A stretch of 64,000 bases of DNA from the NCBI GenBank assembly GCA_020205615.1, contig CM035153.1, positions 96,314,792 through 96,378,791 on the forward strand, read 5' to 3'. The translations under genes were made by a program, and so were the position numbers. The stretch is from Panax quinquefolius (taxonomy: Eukaryota > Streptophyta > Magnoliopsida > Apiales > Araliaceae). The notes under the pieces are model-generated. The model was not told where the DNA came from. It made no database searches and was given only the letters and a program-made list of their open reading frames with translations. Positions 1-12,129 of the stretch are shown one piece after another (position 1 is the stretch's first letter; every line of letters starts with the position of its first letter).

Positions 1-2
1 AG

Positions 3-630
3 AAATATGTGTTTGACAATGTGTTTAACACCATGATGAATGTTACGGGGAAGAAAAAAGATAATGATAAGGCACGTTTGGACATGAAAGATATTTGTAA
101 GCGTCCTGGATTAGAACTTTATGAATCTCCTAATGGTAAGATTGTCAAACCGCGTGCAAGGTACATGTTGTCCAAAAAGAAAGTTGAAGATGTGTGCACA
201 TGGGTTAAGTCTCTGAAACTACCAAATGGATATGCGTCAAACATTGCAAAGTGTGTTACGGGTAGGAAATTTCAAGGGATGAAGAGTCATGACTATCATG
301 TGTTCATGGAGAGACTCATGCCAATATCATTTTGAGATCTGCTTGATAAACCAATATGGGATGCTTTGACGGATCTTAGTCATTTCTTCAAAGACTTATG
401 TTCAAAATCATTAAATGAGAAGGACATGTATGTACTTGAGAAGAACATCATAGAGATCACGTGTAAACTGGAAAAAATATTCCTACCTGATTTTTTCGAT
501 TCCATGGAGCATTTGCAAATCCATCTTCCCTATAAAGCTCATTTTGGGGGTCCAGTTCAATATAGATGGATGTACTCTTTCGAGAGGGTGATAGGAAACC
601 TTAAGAGGAAGGTAAAGAATAGAGCTTATG
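3..630 (+). pseudogene. CACTA TNP2-like transposase, upstream fragment (DUF4218 region)
   Basis: The frame is open from the window edge, so the start codon is upstream. The piece matches the DUF4218 part that follows the catalytic domain in plant CACTA TNP2 transposases. Typical signs are ARYMLSKKKVEDVCTWVKSL near residue 50, LSHFFKDLCSKSL near residue 120, and HLPYKAHFGGPVQYRWMYSF followed by ERVIGNLKRKVKNRA near the end. An in-frame TGA at 333-335 (probably from CGA) breaks it. At 626-630 the bases TTATG are the left copy of the target duplication of element A. If A is removed the frame continues at 24858 as YVEWSICKAYGFDEMSTFVS, the expected continuation of this family. The catalytic domain itself is outside the window. 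Confidence 0.88.
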
Positions 631-3600
631 TGTGACGCCCCCAAATCTAGGTATTTTACAACCCGATATATGGTGCTACACTGTACTCATAACCATACAA
701 CCATTCCATTGAAATACAATAAAATGAATGTATTTACTATCTTCTTATTACAATCAAAGTATAATCCTTCCCAGATTCATAAACCGACTATATTGTTCGT
801 TGTTCATAATGTATAATACATACAAACATACTAATCTATTACATGATGGTTAAGTATCCATCTTAGCCTTGCCCTTATCTCTCTTAGCATTCTCAGGACG
901 TTCATCCTTAATTGCAATCATATAATTCATGCAAGAAGTGAGCATAACAAGCTCAGCAAGTTTTAACAAAGGATAACAGTAATACCACATTCGTGAATTA
1001 TATGACAATTCCTACATAACTGAACAAATAGTTATGAAGTATTATGAAAAAATATTACTTTAACATTTCATATCATTAATTCCCAAAGTATAGAGTAGAT
1101 TAGGAATTCTGAACCGGCCGATAGACCATGAATAGTAGCTTTCTATTTTCATTCTTGAAAAGGATATCACAGCACTAAGGCTGTACATCCGCATTACTTA
1201 CAAGCACTTCTAGGTGATTAGCCTATAGTACTCTATGTTGATCAACACTCATTCATTAAACGTATTTACGTTTAATATTTAGCAAACTCGCGTGCCCGTC
1301 GAATAATCGATGAAAAATACTTTTGTTTCTTCATAGACAAACCTTACCTTCACATCCGTACCAATTACTTGGCATAGGATAGCGTTAACATTTCCATATA
1401 GAAAGATATGAATATCATTCAATCTATATCTTACGAGTAGTCTAGCCGAGTTAAATCTGGCATTGACCCTTTCTTTAAAACCAATTGTGCAATTCAGTTC
1501 AATGAATCACATAAAACTTGACTAACTTGAAAGTCAAACAAGCGTTAAGAAAACTTTCCTTTCAGCGTCTTCAAATAACTTAATCGACTGACCACAGCCT
1601 TTACAGAATCTAGATGATATATTCATATAGCACACCATAATTATCTATCAAACAATTATTCACATTATTCCTACCAACTTCTTTCTCTTCTATGTCTTTG
1701 TTAACTTAATATCATTAATAAAGTCAACTCGACTTATTACCCTTCGTCCCGGCTTATTAATCAATTTACGTAATTAACCGGACTCTATCATCATTGGTGA
1801 AGTACCAACGTTGTTTCCCCGACTAGGGTTTATCGACAATACTTTGTGTTCTTCATTCATAACTTACTAACATACATCAAATTCTTAAGTTTCAGTACCA
1901 TATACCTTAGTACAAGTAGTATACGAATAGCTTTAATACACTTATGAAGTGTACAAACATTTCTCCTATAGGTCCCTGAACAATTGAAGTTCAATACCGA
2001 AGTCATCTATCAATAACCTCACTTTTCTCGCCATGCATGAGCTTCTAGTACTAGAGCTGGCGCCATGACGCCGATTATTAGCGATGTCTGGTTCCGGTCT
2101 CGTCGCTGCGGCATGAGACTTTGTTTCTACCGAGAGCGCTTATTCTGGCGCCATTTAGCGATAAGCCAACATTATCTGTCTTGCGTGACATTGTGATGCG
2201 ACATTTATCATTACTTACAGCCATGGCTGAGACCTCAATACCAAATAATTCCAACAATTTGAAAATTTATGAAATTCCCAGAGCCATAACTTCTTCGTTA
2301 AAAGCCCGATTTGGTCTGTTCAAAAGCCTACATGTCATAAATGACATACTCTACGCGTTCATATAAGAATTCGACACTTTCAAATTGGTTAGCTCAAAAT
2401 TCACTATTGAGTTCATTTTCTAAGCGTTCGTAACCGTTAATCAGCGTTCAATGCTCGTTTTCTTCATTTTAAGTCAGAATCTGACGATTCTCAAACCCAC
2501 AACTCTTAAATACCCTATCTCACGTGTTGAAATTGAAAAACAACGTTATCAAGTCTCACGACAACTTTTGACCTCCAATCTGGAATTTTAACGTTTTCAA
2601 CGTTTAACGTCTATTTTCGTGAAATTTGCCATAACTTCGTTACTAATGTTCTCTAAGCCAAATCATATGGAATACTCCATGGATTTTAAATCTACATTCT
2701 AACCAAGCAAGATGCATATATTAACGTACTGATGGAGTTCAATCGTTTATCAACAATCGATCCCAATAATCAATATTTCAATGGTTTAAAACTATATCGA
2801 ACCTCATGATTCTTATGATCTCGTGACTTATAGAGATTGAATTTATGGTAAGTCATTCTTATCCCACCATACAATCCATACACCACCCATTTATGATTCT
2901 CCATACTAAAAGAAAACCAAAAAAGATGGAATAAGAAATAAGGAATATTACCTTAAGAACTCTTAATGTTCTTGATAAACTTCTAATGAAAAAGCTTCAA
3001 GGTAGAAGAATGATTTAAGTCTAGCTCTTTTTCTCTCTCAAATATGTTGTTTGAGTCTTGGAAAAACATCAAATGGCCAACTCTAGCTTTCTATTTCTAG
3101 AAAATGAAATGGAGGGCAAAATGGACTAAACACCCCACCTCCTTACTATTCAACACTTTGTCACTAAGTAAAAAATACTTGGTGACCAAGTGATATTCTT
3201 GCCTTACACACCAAGTGGTCAGCCCACCACCACACGGGTCATCCCCATGGGTTGCCCCATGGGTTTTACCCATTCGGTGACCCACCGGTTCGATCCTCGG
3301 TTCAGTTTTCATGCATTGGGCTTAAACCATCTAATATTGGGCCTTGACTTGGGCTTAACCTATTAATCCCTTGGGCTTGCTCATTCAATTGGTTGAATCA
3401 AACATAATCCAACCCAAATGAATTAACATTAAGTATGAACTTAATTCTATAATACAAATTGTATTCCATACATATAATTCACGTATTCTCTTCGTATAAT
3501 ACTCGTACGATAATCGTATTGTACTTCATATTAACTCATCGTATTATACGTAGATACTAGATAGTATCTTAATTGTATAACACACACTTTAACCATAACG

Positions 3601-4013
3601 TAATTCCTTCTATGCGTTTCATTTCCCTCTCGGAAATCATTATACTCAACCCTTAGGTTTTAAGTCCGCAGGCAAAAACTTCGTTTGCCATAAATGAAAT
3701 ATTATCAGATATTTCATCTTATCTTGATATTTTATCATTACGCGTTTCTCGGAATTTCAAAATAATTCCCCGAACAGAAACGGATGAATAATATTTTTAC
3801 GAAAATTTCTCGAAATACATTTATTTTCGTATTGGAAATTCTAAACAATTAATTCTAGCACATATCCAAATTACTAACCATATTAGCACATTCTAGGTCA
3901 TAGAACGACCTTCACATAGCTTACTCACATAATAAATCAATTAAATTCATTTAATTCACATAATCAAATAAAAATTTAATTGTCATAAAAATCCAATTTT
4001 CTCAGGCGTTACA
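631..4013 (-). repeat. 3' LTR of element A
   Basis: This 3.4-kb LTR is almost co-linear with the 5' copy (9767-12129 plus 23858-24852). On the minus strand it starts TGTAACGCC at 4013 and ends GGGGGCGTCACA at 631. The position matching the promoter TATA box in the 5' copy has decayed here: TATAAATAG at 23955-23963 has become a TCTAGAAATAG-like sequence near 3091-3105. It holds two conserved palindromes (1236-1247 and 1256-1275) and a degenerate GC-rich island at about 2050-2170. Short frames inside are not conserved genes. Confidence 0.92.
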
Positions 4014-4024
4014 TTCTCTCCCCC
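4014..4024 (-). other. Polypurine tract of element A
   Basis: On the minus strand the bases directly before the 3' LTR read GGGGGAGAGAA. This is the plus-strand priming site used in reverse transcription and sits at the expected place. Confidence 0.85.
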
Positions 4025-4031
4025 TGATAAG

Positions 4032-4049
4032 GATTCTGTCCCCAGAATC
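4032..4049 (-). other. Conserved hairpin upstream of the polypurine tract (element A)
   Basis: On the coding strand GATTCTG-GGGA-CAGAATC forms a perfect 7-bp stem with a GNRA-type loop, 7 nt from the polypurine tract. The same structure stands in B (21072-21091) and C (62109-62126). A different-sequence equivalent stands in D (45725-45742). Confidence 0.7.
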
Positions 4050-4060
4050 TTAGCTTATAA

Positions 4061-4530
4061 TTACATAAACAAATGAGGAAAATCTTCCTTCATTTTACTC
4101 TCGAGTTCCCACGTTGCTTCTTCAGCATTGTGGTTTTTCCATAACACCTTCACTGAAGGTATTACCTTATTTCTTAAAACTTGTTCCTTCCTATCAATAA
4201 TTTGAACTGGAAGTTCCACATAGGACAAGTCTTTCTCTATCTGAATAGATTCATACTCTATTACGTGTCTATAGTCCGGTTTATAAGGACGTTACACCGG
4301 CACATGAAACACATTATGAATGCGTTCCATTTCTGGAGGTAAGGCTACTTCATAAGCCACCTCTCCTACCCTTCTTAAAATCTCAAAAGGTCCTACAAAC
4401 TGTGGACTTAACTTCCCTTTCTTTCCAAAATGTATCTTCCCCTTCCAAGGAGATACTTTCAGAAAAACAAAAGATCCTACATCGAATTCTCTCTTTTCTC
4501 TGTGAGGATCCGCATACTTCTTCTGCCTAT
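4061..4530 (-). pseudogene. Element A integrase C-terminus and chromodomain region
   Basis: Read on the minus strand, this piece holds the end of the polyprotein. It has a GPFEILRRVGEVAY-like stretch, then RPYKPDYRHVIEYE, then [19 protein letters not shown] and [12 protein letters not shown]. The last two match the aromatic and acidic pattern of the chromodomain found at the end of plant chromovirus integrases, which in that group is thought to guide insertion into marked chromatin. A TAA at 4061-4063 closes it after HLFM. The equivalent of HVFHVPVLRPYK contains a stop (about 4293), and other breaks join it only imperfectly to the integrase core upstream. Confidence 0.75.
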
Positions 4531-4531
4531 C

Positions 4532-5404
4532 TTAAGCAGCAACTAATTGAGTACATATTAACTTCACCATGTCCGCCATTTGCTGTACCATCTCGGGTAC
4601 CAACATCCGACGTTCACCCACCTCATCACAACACAATGGAGTTCGGCACTTCCTTCCATACAACACTTCGTAAGGCAGCATGCCTATACTAACGTGAAAA
4701 CTATTGTTGTACGAGAATTCCACCAACAGTAGATATTCATCCCAACTCCCTTTGAAATCCATAACGCAAGATCTTAACATATCTTCAAGCGTTTGAATTG
4801 TTCGTTCACTTTATCCATCCGTCTAAGGATGATATATCGTACTCAATCTTAACTACATACCCATTTGCTCTTGCAAACTACTACAAAAGTTCGATGTGAA
4901 TCGTGGATCACGATCTGACACAATCGAAATAGGCACTCCATGTCTGGAAACAATTTCCTTGACATACAGCTTAGCTAACTGATCTAGGTTATACCTAACT
5001 CCTATTGGTAGAAAATGAGCCAATTTCGTCAATCGATCCACTATAACCCAAATAGCATCGTATCCTTTTCTTGTTGTTGGAAGTAACACCACAAAATCCA
5101 TTGTGATGTGATCCCATTTCCACTCTGAAATTTCTAACGGTTGCAACAACCCGCTAGGTCGTTGGTGTTCAGCCTTAACTTTTTGACAAGTTAAGCACCT
5201 ACTAACGTATTCTGTTATCTCCCTTTTCATGTTCGGCCACCAAAAGTTCTGACGAAGGTCTTGATACATCTTCGTACTACCGGGATGTATCGAGTACCTC
5301 GAATTATAAGCCTCCATCATTATTTCTTCCTTTAATTCGGGATCATTTGGAACCCAAATTCTTCCTTCAAAACAAAGTAATCCCTCCTTATCGAGGTTAT
5401 ACAT
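4532..5404 (-). pseudogene. Element A integrase core (zinc finger plus DDE domain)
   Basis: The frame 5404-4853 carries the integrase zinc-binding region with [28 protein letters not shown] and [12 protein letters not shown]. The first histidine of the HHCC finger, seen as EAH in B and D, is a tyrosine here ([12 protein letters not shown]), so the finger is damaged. The DDE core follows: [26 protein letters not shown] and [14 protein letters not shown], giving two of the acidic residues. The remainder, in another frame at 4780-4532, has DFKGSWDEYLLLVEFSYNNS and GRKCRTPLC. A frameshift or stop between 4853 and 4780 separates the halves. Confidence 0.85.
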
Positions 5405-5551
5405 AGTCTTCTCTTTATCTTCTATCCTCTTCTGTATCTACAAGTATTCCTCGTTGCTCGATTGTACTTCCCTAACCCGTTCCACTATGGTTGGTTGGGT
5501 TTCCATGGAAAATAACATTTCCACCGCCTCCTCCGATAATTTAACTTCTAG

Positions 5552-6022
5552 CTACATTCTTTCCATCGCTATTACCAACTCATTATGAGTTGTTAACATT
5601 GATAGTTTCTCTCTACCCTTCCTACTTAGCGCATCGGCTACTACATTTGCCTTTCCCGGATGATATAAAATATCAGAGTCATAATCTTTTATCAGCTCTA
5701 ACCATCTTCTCTGTCTCATGTTCAACTCCTTCTGCGTGAAGATATATTTCAAACTTTTGTTGCCCGTGTATATCTCACACTTCTCACCATATTGATAATA
5801 CCTGAATATCTTCAAGGCAAAAACTACAACTGCCAATTCCAGATCATGAGTAGGATATACTTTCTCATAATCCTTTAATTGACGTGATGCATACGCAATG
5901 ACTTTGCCATACTGCATGAGAACGCAACCCAGTCCTCTATGCGAAGCATCGCTATACACTACAAAATTTCCTGTATTGTCTAGTAAGGACAATACAGGTG
6001 CCTCACTTAACCTCTTCTTCAA
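5552..6022 (-). pseudogene. Element A RNase H domain
   Basis: The frame of 156 codons begins with [17 protein letters not shown] and then [19 protein letters not shown], the first catalytic aspartate region. It continues with [19 protein letters not shown] (catalytic glutamate), then [11 protein letters not shown] and [16 protein letters not shown]. In the sister elements the third motif reads YTDHKSL, so the catalytic aspartate has become glycine in A. This domain would remove the RNA strand during reverse transcription. A stop separates it from the RT just upstream. Confidence 0.88.
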
Positions 6023-6025
6023 CTC

Positions 6026-7007
6026 CTAAAAATTGTTCTCACATTTTTCAGTCCACACATACTTCACTGACTTTCTTGTCAGATTCGTCAACGCAGTAGC
6101 TATTTTAGAAAAGTCCGGAATGAACCTTCTATAATATCCCGCTAACCCTAGAAAACTCTGAACCTCGGTTGGCGTTTTTGGTTGCTCCCACTCATTAACT
6201 GCTTCTACTTTTGCTGGATCCATGGAAATGCCATCTTTGTCAATAACATGTCCAAGAAACTGCACTCTCTCGAGCCAAAATTCACAATTTATGAATTTCG
6301 CATACAACTTTTCCTTTCTTAGTGTTTCCAACACTATCCTTAAATGTTCTGTGTGATCTTCTGATGTCTTTGAATAGACTAGAATATCATCAATGAATAC
6401 TACGACGAACTTGTCCAAATATTATTTGAACACTCTATTCATCATATCCATAAATGCGACTGGCGCATTTGTCAACCCAAACGACATTACCAGAAACTCG
6501 TAATGATCATAACGAGTTCTGAATGTCGTCTTAGGTACATCTTCCTTCCTCACCTTTAACTGATGATACCCCGTGCGCAATTCTATCTTAGAAAAATACT
6601 TTTGCCCCTTCCAACTGATCAAATAGATCATCAATCCTGGGCAACGGGTATTTATTGTTAATCGTCAACTTGTTCAACTCTCGATAGTCGATACAAAGTC
6701 TTAACGACCCATCCTTTTTCATGACAAACAACAACGGTGCTCCCCAAGGAGACACACTCAGTTGAATGTACTTTCTATCTAATAGTTCTTGCAACTTAAT
6801 CATTAACTCCTTCATCTCAACTAGCGGCATCTGATATGGTGCCCTTGAAATTGGTGTCATTCCCGGTAACAGATCAATTACAAACTCAACCTCCCTTTCT
6901 GGTGGAATACCCGGTAACTCCTCTGAAAATACATCCGCGAACTCTTGCACTATAAGTATCTGCTCCAAGGATGTTCCCACTCTTTGGGTATCTACAACAT
7001 GGCACAA
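6026..7007 (-). pseudogene. Element A reverse transcriptase
   Basis: Three overlapping or adjoining frames (7007-6588, 6634-6422, 6418-6026) make up one RT. The first has [52 protein letters not shown] and [13 protein letters not shown]. The second has [19 protein letters not shown] and [18 protein letters not shown]. The third carries the catalytic FIDDILVYS (near 6380-6397) and the thumb with [13 protein letters not shown] and [13 protein letters not shown]. Small indels and stops lie between the frames. The sequence matches B, C and D RT in order and content, so the family assignment is firm. Confidence 0.92.
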
Positions 7008-7012
7008 ATAAC

Positions 7013-7554
7013 CTACACACCCTTCCTGAACATCTTCCTAGCTTGTGTTATCGATAGACAACAAGAGCATCTCGGTGATTTACTACCGAAAAACACTACC
7101 TTGGTTTTCTTAGAAAGCCGAAGGTTTACGCTTTTCCTATGGCAATCTATTATCGCCTTATGGTTAACCAACCAATCCATACCAAGAATTACATCGAATT
7201 CTTCTAACCTTATCGGTACCAAATCTACCGATAACTTATCCCTCTAATATCTACGCAACAATTCTTATGAATATGTTCAATGGGGATTATTTCTTCATTT
7301 GCTACCTTGACGTCTAAAGGTATTGGTAACTTCTCAGGGATTAAACCTAATCGCTTAGCAAATTCACACGCTATAAAAGAACAAGTAGCATCCGAGTCAA
7401 ATAGCACTTAAGCATTTATCTTATTGACTGGAATGATACCTGCTACCACATCCGTTGATGCAACCGCATCTTGGACAGTCATATTAAACGTACGAGTTGA
7501 GGGTCTACCCACTGATGGTGTTGGTCCAGTAATGGCTAATTTACCACTACCATA
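7013..7554 (-). pseudogene. Element A aspartic protease
   Basis: The protease lies between gag and RT. The active site reads LFDSDATCSFIA (near 7384-7404). The glycine of the usual DSGAT or DTGAT triad is changed to aspartate, which should abolish activity. Downstream, [18 protein letters not shown] matches the C-terminal part of retroviral-type proteases in this group. A stop near 7408 splits the domain from the gag linker, and another break near 7223 splits it again. Confidence 0.82.
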
Positions 7555-8579
7555 ACCCTTATTTCCCTCTAAACCTTTCTTCGGGCAATTTCTTACCATG
7601 TGGTCCAATGACCCACAGACAAAACACCCCTGGTTCTTCTTAGGTTTAGGACAGTTGGGTGACAAATGCCCTCACGCTTACGCTATAAAGCAGATCGATT
7701 TCCCTTTAAGCAGACTCCCATGTGAGTCTTTCCGCATGTCTTACATGTTTCCGTCCTTCGCTTTGGCTCTCCCTGCTTTACCCCAGTATTCCCACGGTTA
7801 AAACTCTTTCTCTTAGGTAAGTTGCCGCTTCCGCTGGCAACTTCAGCCTTACTAACTCCCTCTAACTTACTCTTGTTCTTTCGCTCTTTGTGGTACTAAG
7901 ACAATGCCTCACCACCACCTTCTGCTATTATCGCCTTTTCCAGAATGGTCCCATAGGAAGCACTCTGAAAAACCAATATCCTACTGTAGAGCCAGGGTTT
8001 CAAGCCCTGCTCAAATCTGCGCACCTTCCTCTCCTCCGTATCCACCTGGTGTGGAGCAAACCTCGCCAATTCATTGAATTTGGCAGCATACTAGGGAACT
8101 GTCATATCCCCCTGCTTAAGTTCTAAGAACTTAATCTCCATTCTACCCTGCATGCTAGTAGGGAAATAGTTCTCAAAGAAAACCTTCTTAAACTGTTCCT
8201 ACGTAACAGCTTCTATCCTAGCCCCACCCTAGTGAGCCTCCCACCAGTAGTTGGCTTCCCCCTTCATCATGTAAGTCGCAAAAGAAGTCTTCTGCGCTTC
8301 ACCTATGTTTGTTATCACAAATGCCTTTTTAATTTCTTTTACCCATGTCTGGGCTTCTAGTGGGTCCGTCGTTCCTCGGAACTCACGAGGACCCACACTC
8401 TTAAATTCCTTGAAGGTAGTTGTTCTTACTACCCTAGGAGCTACAGGAATCCCTCCCCCCACTTGGTTAAATGCAGCCGTTAATAAATTAACGAACTCTT
8501 GCATAGGGTTATTAGGACCCCCCAGATTCTCATTATGAGACTCGGCCTCTTGGGTATGTTGTCTCCTTCTTGGCGGCAT
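7555..8579 (-). pseudogene. Element A gag (capsid plus zinc knuckles)
   Basis: The start chosen is the ATG at 8579, giving MPPRRRQHTQEAESHNENL, which matches the gag starts of B (16548) and C (57577). Capsid motifs follow: NPMQEFVNLLTAAFN, TTFKEFKSVGPREFRGTTDP, WVKEIKKAFVI and YMMKGEANYWWEAH. Decayed frames then run to a zinc-knuckle array near 7740-7560, where GHLSPNCPKPKKNQGC and CFVCGSLDHMVRNC are seen. In the first knuckle part of the CYNCG signature is lost. An AG stands exactly 4 nt before the ATG (see findings). Confidence 0.87.
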
Positions 8580-8872
8580 AATTCTGATTAAATAAATAAA
8601 GTTTCGTTATTATTTATTTAACTACTTGGTTATCGTTCTCAAACAACAACAACCACTCATACCATAACAAGCACATCAAATAAAAACTTCATTATATTAA
8701 TATGCTTTCATAGTCAAAATTATTTGCATCATGTTTCTGTAGCCAAAAAGCTATTACATACTATCCCGTGATTGACTTCTACAAAAATTGGGATTTACAA
8801 AAAGACTACCTTTTAATTATACAAAAGAGGGCTTTACGTCACTACTTCTATACAAAAAGATCTAACGATCTA

Positions 8873-9528
8873 CTAACACTGTCGAATGGCATTCTCAAAT
8901 TTCTAGTTTGCCAGAATCGACACAATATCTCGACTTATGGTATGTCGAGTCTGCCTTGACTCAATAGAATAACAAGCAATTTTAAGCTTGAAATCCTCAT
9001 GAGCTCATTCATGGATGTATGACATCCTAGCTATTTTCTGGTCTTTCTCAACCAGTTTCTTTCGAAGCTCTACAGCCTCTTCCTTATTTTCACGTGCCTT
9101 ATCCGTCATCAGCACTTTCTCATCGTGCTCTATCTCAAAATCTGCCTCTGCAGATTCCTTCGCCTCATATATGGCGGTTATCTCCTCGTTCTATGTCTGC
9201 ACTACAGTGCGCAGTTGCACCTTCCTATCCAACATATCCAGATACAGTGATCTCATTGCATCCGGAGGTGTTGGCTCCTGAGTAGGTACCACCGTATTAA
9301 TCGATGTTACCTCCATTTCCTCCTCCACATCAAGCATCTCATTAAGATATGATGCTACCCCCATCGTCTCCTCGGAGTATTCCTCCTCAGAGATGTACTC
9401 CTCAATGTCTGAGTCTTCTAATACAACTAACGGTACCTCCGCTACTAGCATTGGTACAATTTCAACTTGGTTCACTGACTCTTCACTCACACGTGAATGT
9501 CTCTATACATCATGCTATCGATCGACAT
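8873..9528 (-). pseudogene. Extra ORF upstream of gag in element A (decayed copy)
   Basis: This is the A copy of the additional protein seen intact in B (15618-16238). The start is the ATG at 9528 (MSIDSMMYRDIHV), equivalent to the B start. A +1 frameshift follows at once. The frame 9490-9191 continues with SVNQVEIVPMLVAEVPLVVL and a very acidic stretch, then LYLDMLDRKVQL. After a stop at about 9188 the coiled-coil part can still be read, then RMSYIH, TRHTISRD and FENAIRQ, with a TAG at 8873. Its function is unknown and I do not recognise a named domain. A TACTAAT (9552-9558) and an AG (9529-9530) lie directly before the ATG. Confidence 0.7.
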
Positions 9529-9751
9529 CTATAATAGCACATAACAAGTTGATTAGTACATAATACATAATAGTATAAGCACAAATCACATTTAATTTAT
9601 TTAAGGTTACTTTTCATCTTTAAAATCTTTCAGTACTGAGTTTTCTCAATATTTGTTAATTCATTTAATGCGAATTTCTTTCTTCAGACTTTACCTTCCT
9701 TACGAGGTTATTAGCCTAAGGTTCTTCCCCCCTTAAGTTTTATAACCTAAA

Positions 9752-9766
9752 GCTTTGATACCAACC
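9752..9766 (-). other. Primer-binding site of element A (initiator tRNA-Met type)
   Basis: On the minus strand, GGTTGGTATCAAAGC directly follows the 5' LTR. TGGTATCAAAGC differs by one base from the complement of the plant initiator tRNA-Met 3' end (TGGTATCAGAGC), the usual primer of this group. Confidence 0.87.
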
Positions 9767-12129
9767 TGTGACGCCCCCAAATCCAGGTATCTTATAACCC
9801 GACATATGGTGCTACACTATACTCATAACCATACAACCATTCCATTGAAATACAATAAAATGAATGTATTTACTATCTTCTTATTACAATCAAAGTATAA
9901 TCCTTCCCAGGTTCATAAACTGATTACATTGTTTGTTGTTCATAATGTATAATACATTCAAACATACTAATCTATTACACGATGGTTAAGTATCCATCTT
10001 AGCCTTGCCCTTATCTCTCTTGGCATTCTCAGGACGTTCATCCTTAACTACAATCATATAATTCACGCAAGAAGTGAGCATAACAAGCTCAACAAGTTTT
10101 AACAAAGGATAACAGTAATACCACATTTGTGAATTATATGACAATTCCTACATAACTGAACAAATAGTTATGAAGTATTATGAAACAATAATACTTTAAC
10201 ATTTCATATCATCAATTCCCAAAGTATAGAGTAGATTAGGAATTACGAACAAATTCGATAGACCATGAGCGATGAGTTTTTCATTTTTCATTCTTGAAAA
10301 GGATATCACAGCACTAAGGCCGTACATCCGCATTACTTATGAGCACTTGTAGGTGATTAGCCTATAGTACTCTATGTTGATTAACACTCATTCATTAAAC
10401 GTATTTACGTTTAATATTTGGCAAACTGGCATGACCATCGAATAATCGATGAAAAATACTTTTGTTTGTTCATAGACAAACCTTACCTTCACATCCGTAC
10501 CAATTACTTGGCATAGGATAGCGTTAACATTTCCATATAGAAAGATATGAATATCATTCAATCTATATCTTACGAGTAGTCTAGCCAAGTTAAATTTGGC
10601 ATTGACCCTTACTTTAAAACCCGTTGTGCAATTCAGTTCAATGAATCACATAAAACTTGACTAACTTGAAAGTCAGACAAAGGTTAAGAAAACTTGCCTT
10701 TCAACGTCTACAAATAACTTAATCGACTGACTACAGCATTTATAGAATCTACATGATATATTCACATAGCACACCGTAATTAGCTATCAAACAATTATTC
10801 ACATTGTTCCTACCAACTTCTTTCTCTTCTATGTCTTTGTTAACTTAATATCATTAATAAAGTCAACTCGACTTATTACCCTTCGTCCTGGCTTATTAAT
10901 CAATTTACATAATTAACTGGACTCTATCATCATTGGTGAAGTACTAACGTTGTTTCCCCAACTAGGGTTTATCGACAACACTTTGTGTTCTTCATTCATA
11001 ACTTACGAACATACATCAAATTCCTAAGTTTCAGTACCATATACCCTAGTACAGGTAGTATAGGAATAGCTTTAATACACTTATTAATTGTACAAACATT
11101 TCTCCTATAGGTCCCTAAACAATTGAAGTTCAAAACCTAAGTCATCTATCAACAACCCTGCACTCGCGCCACGGCATGGGCTTCTTAGTACTAGATTGGC
11201 GCTGTGGCGCCAGTTAGCAGTGTCTGGGTTCCGGTCTCAACGCTGCGGCGCGAGACTTTGCTCTACCAGTGGTACTGCGGCACCATTTAGCGAGAGCCAA
11301 CATTATGTGCGATCTTTGTCATGATGCGGCATTTAACACTACGTCCGGTCTTGTGCGGTGTTTTAGACCTCGATGCAGCCTAATTCCAACAGTTTGAAAA
11401 TTTTATAAAATTCTCGGAGCCATAACTTCTTCGTTATAAGCCCGATTTGGACCGTTCAAAAGCCTACATGTCATAAATGACATACTCTACGCATTCATAT
11501 AAGAATTCGACACTTTCAAATACGTTAACTCAAAATTCACTATTGAGTTCATTTTCTAAGCGTTCGTAACCGTTAATCAGCGTTCAATGCTCGTTTTCTT
11601 CATTTTAAGTCGCAATCCAACGATTCTCGAACCCACAACTCTTAAATACCCTATCTCGCGTGTTAACATTGAAAAACAACGTTTTCAAGTCTCACGGTAA
11701 CTTTTGACCTCCAATCCAGAATTTCAACGTTTTCGACGTTTACCGTCTATTTCCGTGAAATTTGCCATAACTTCGTTACTAATGTTCTTTAAGCCAAATC
11801 ACATGGAATACTCCATGGATTTCAAATCTACATTCTAACCAAGCAAGATGCATATATTAACGTATTGATGGAATTCAATCGTTTATCAACAATCGATCCC
11901 AACAATCAATATTTCCATGGTTTAAAACTATATCAAACCTCATGATTCTTATGATCTCATAACTTATAGAGATTGAATCTATGGTAAGTCATTCTTATTC
12001 CACCATACAATCTATACACCACCCATTTATGATTCTCCATACTAAAAGAAAACCAAAAGAGATGGAATGAGAAATAAGGAATATTACCTTAAGATCTCTT
12101 AATGTTCTTGATAAACTATTAATGAAAAA

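Noticed and set aside
3097..3312. Frame repeated at 23959-24174, looking like a conserved small protein
   Set aside because: Both lie at the same place in the two LTRs of A. The similarity reflects LTR duplication and the frames span the promoter region.
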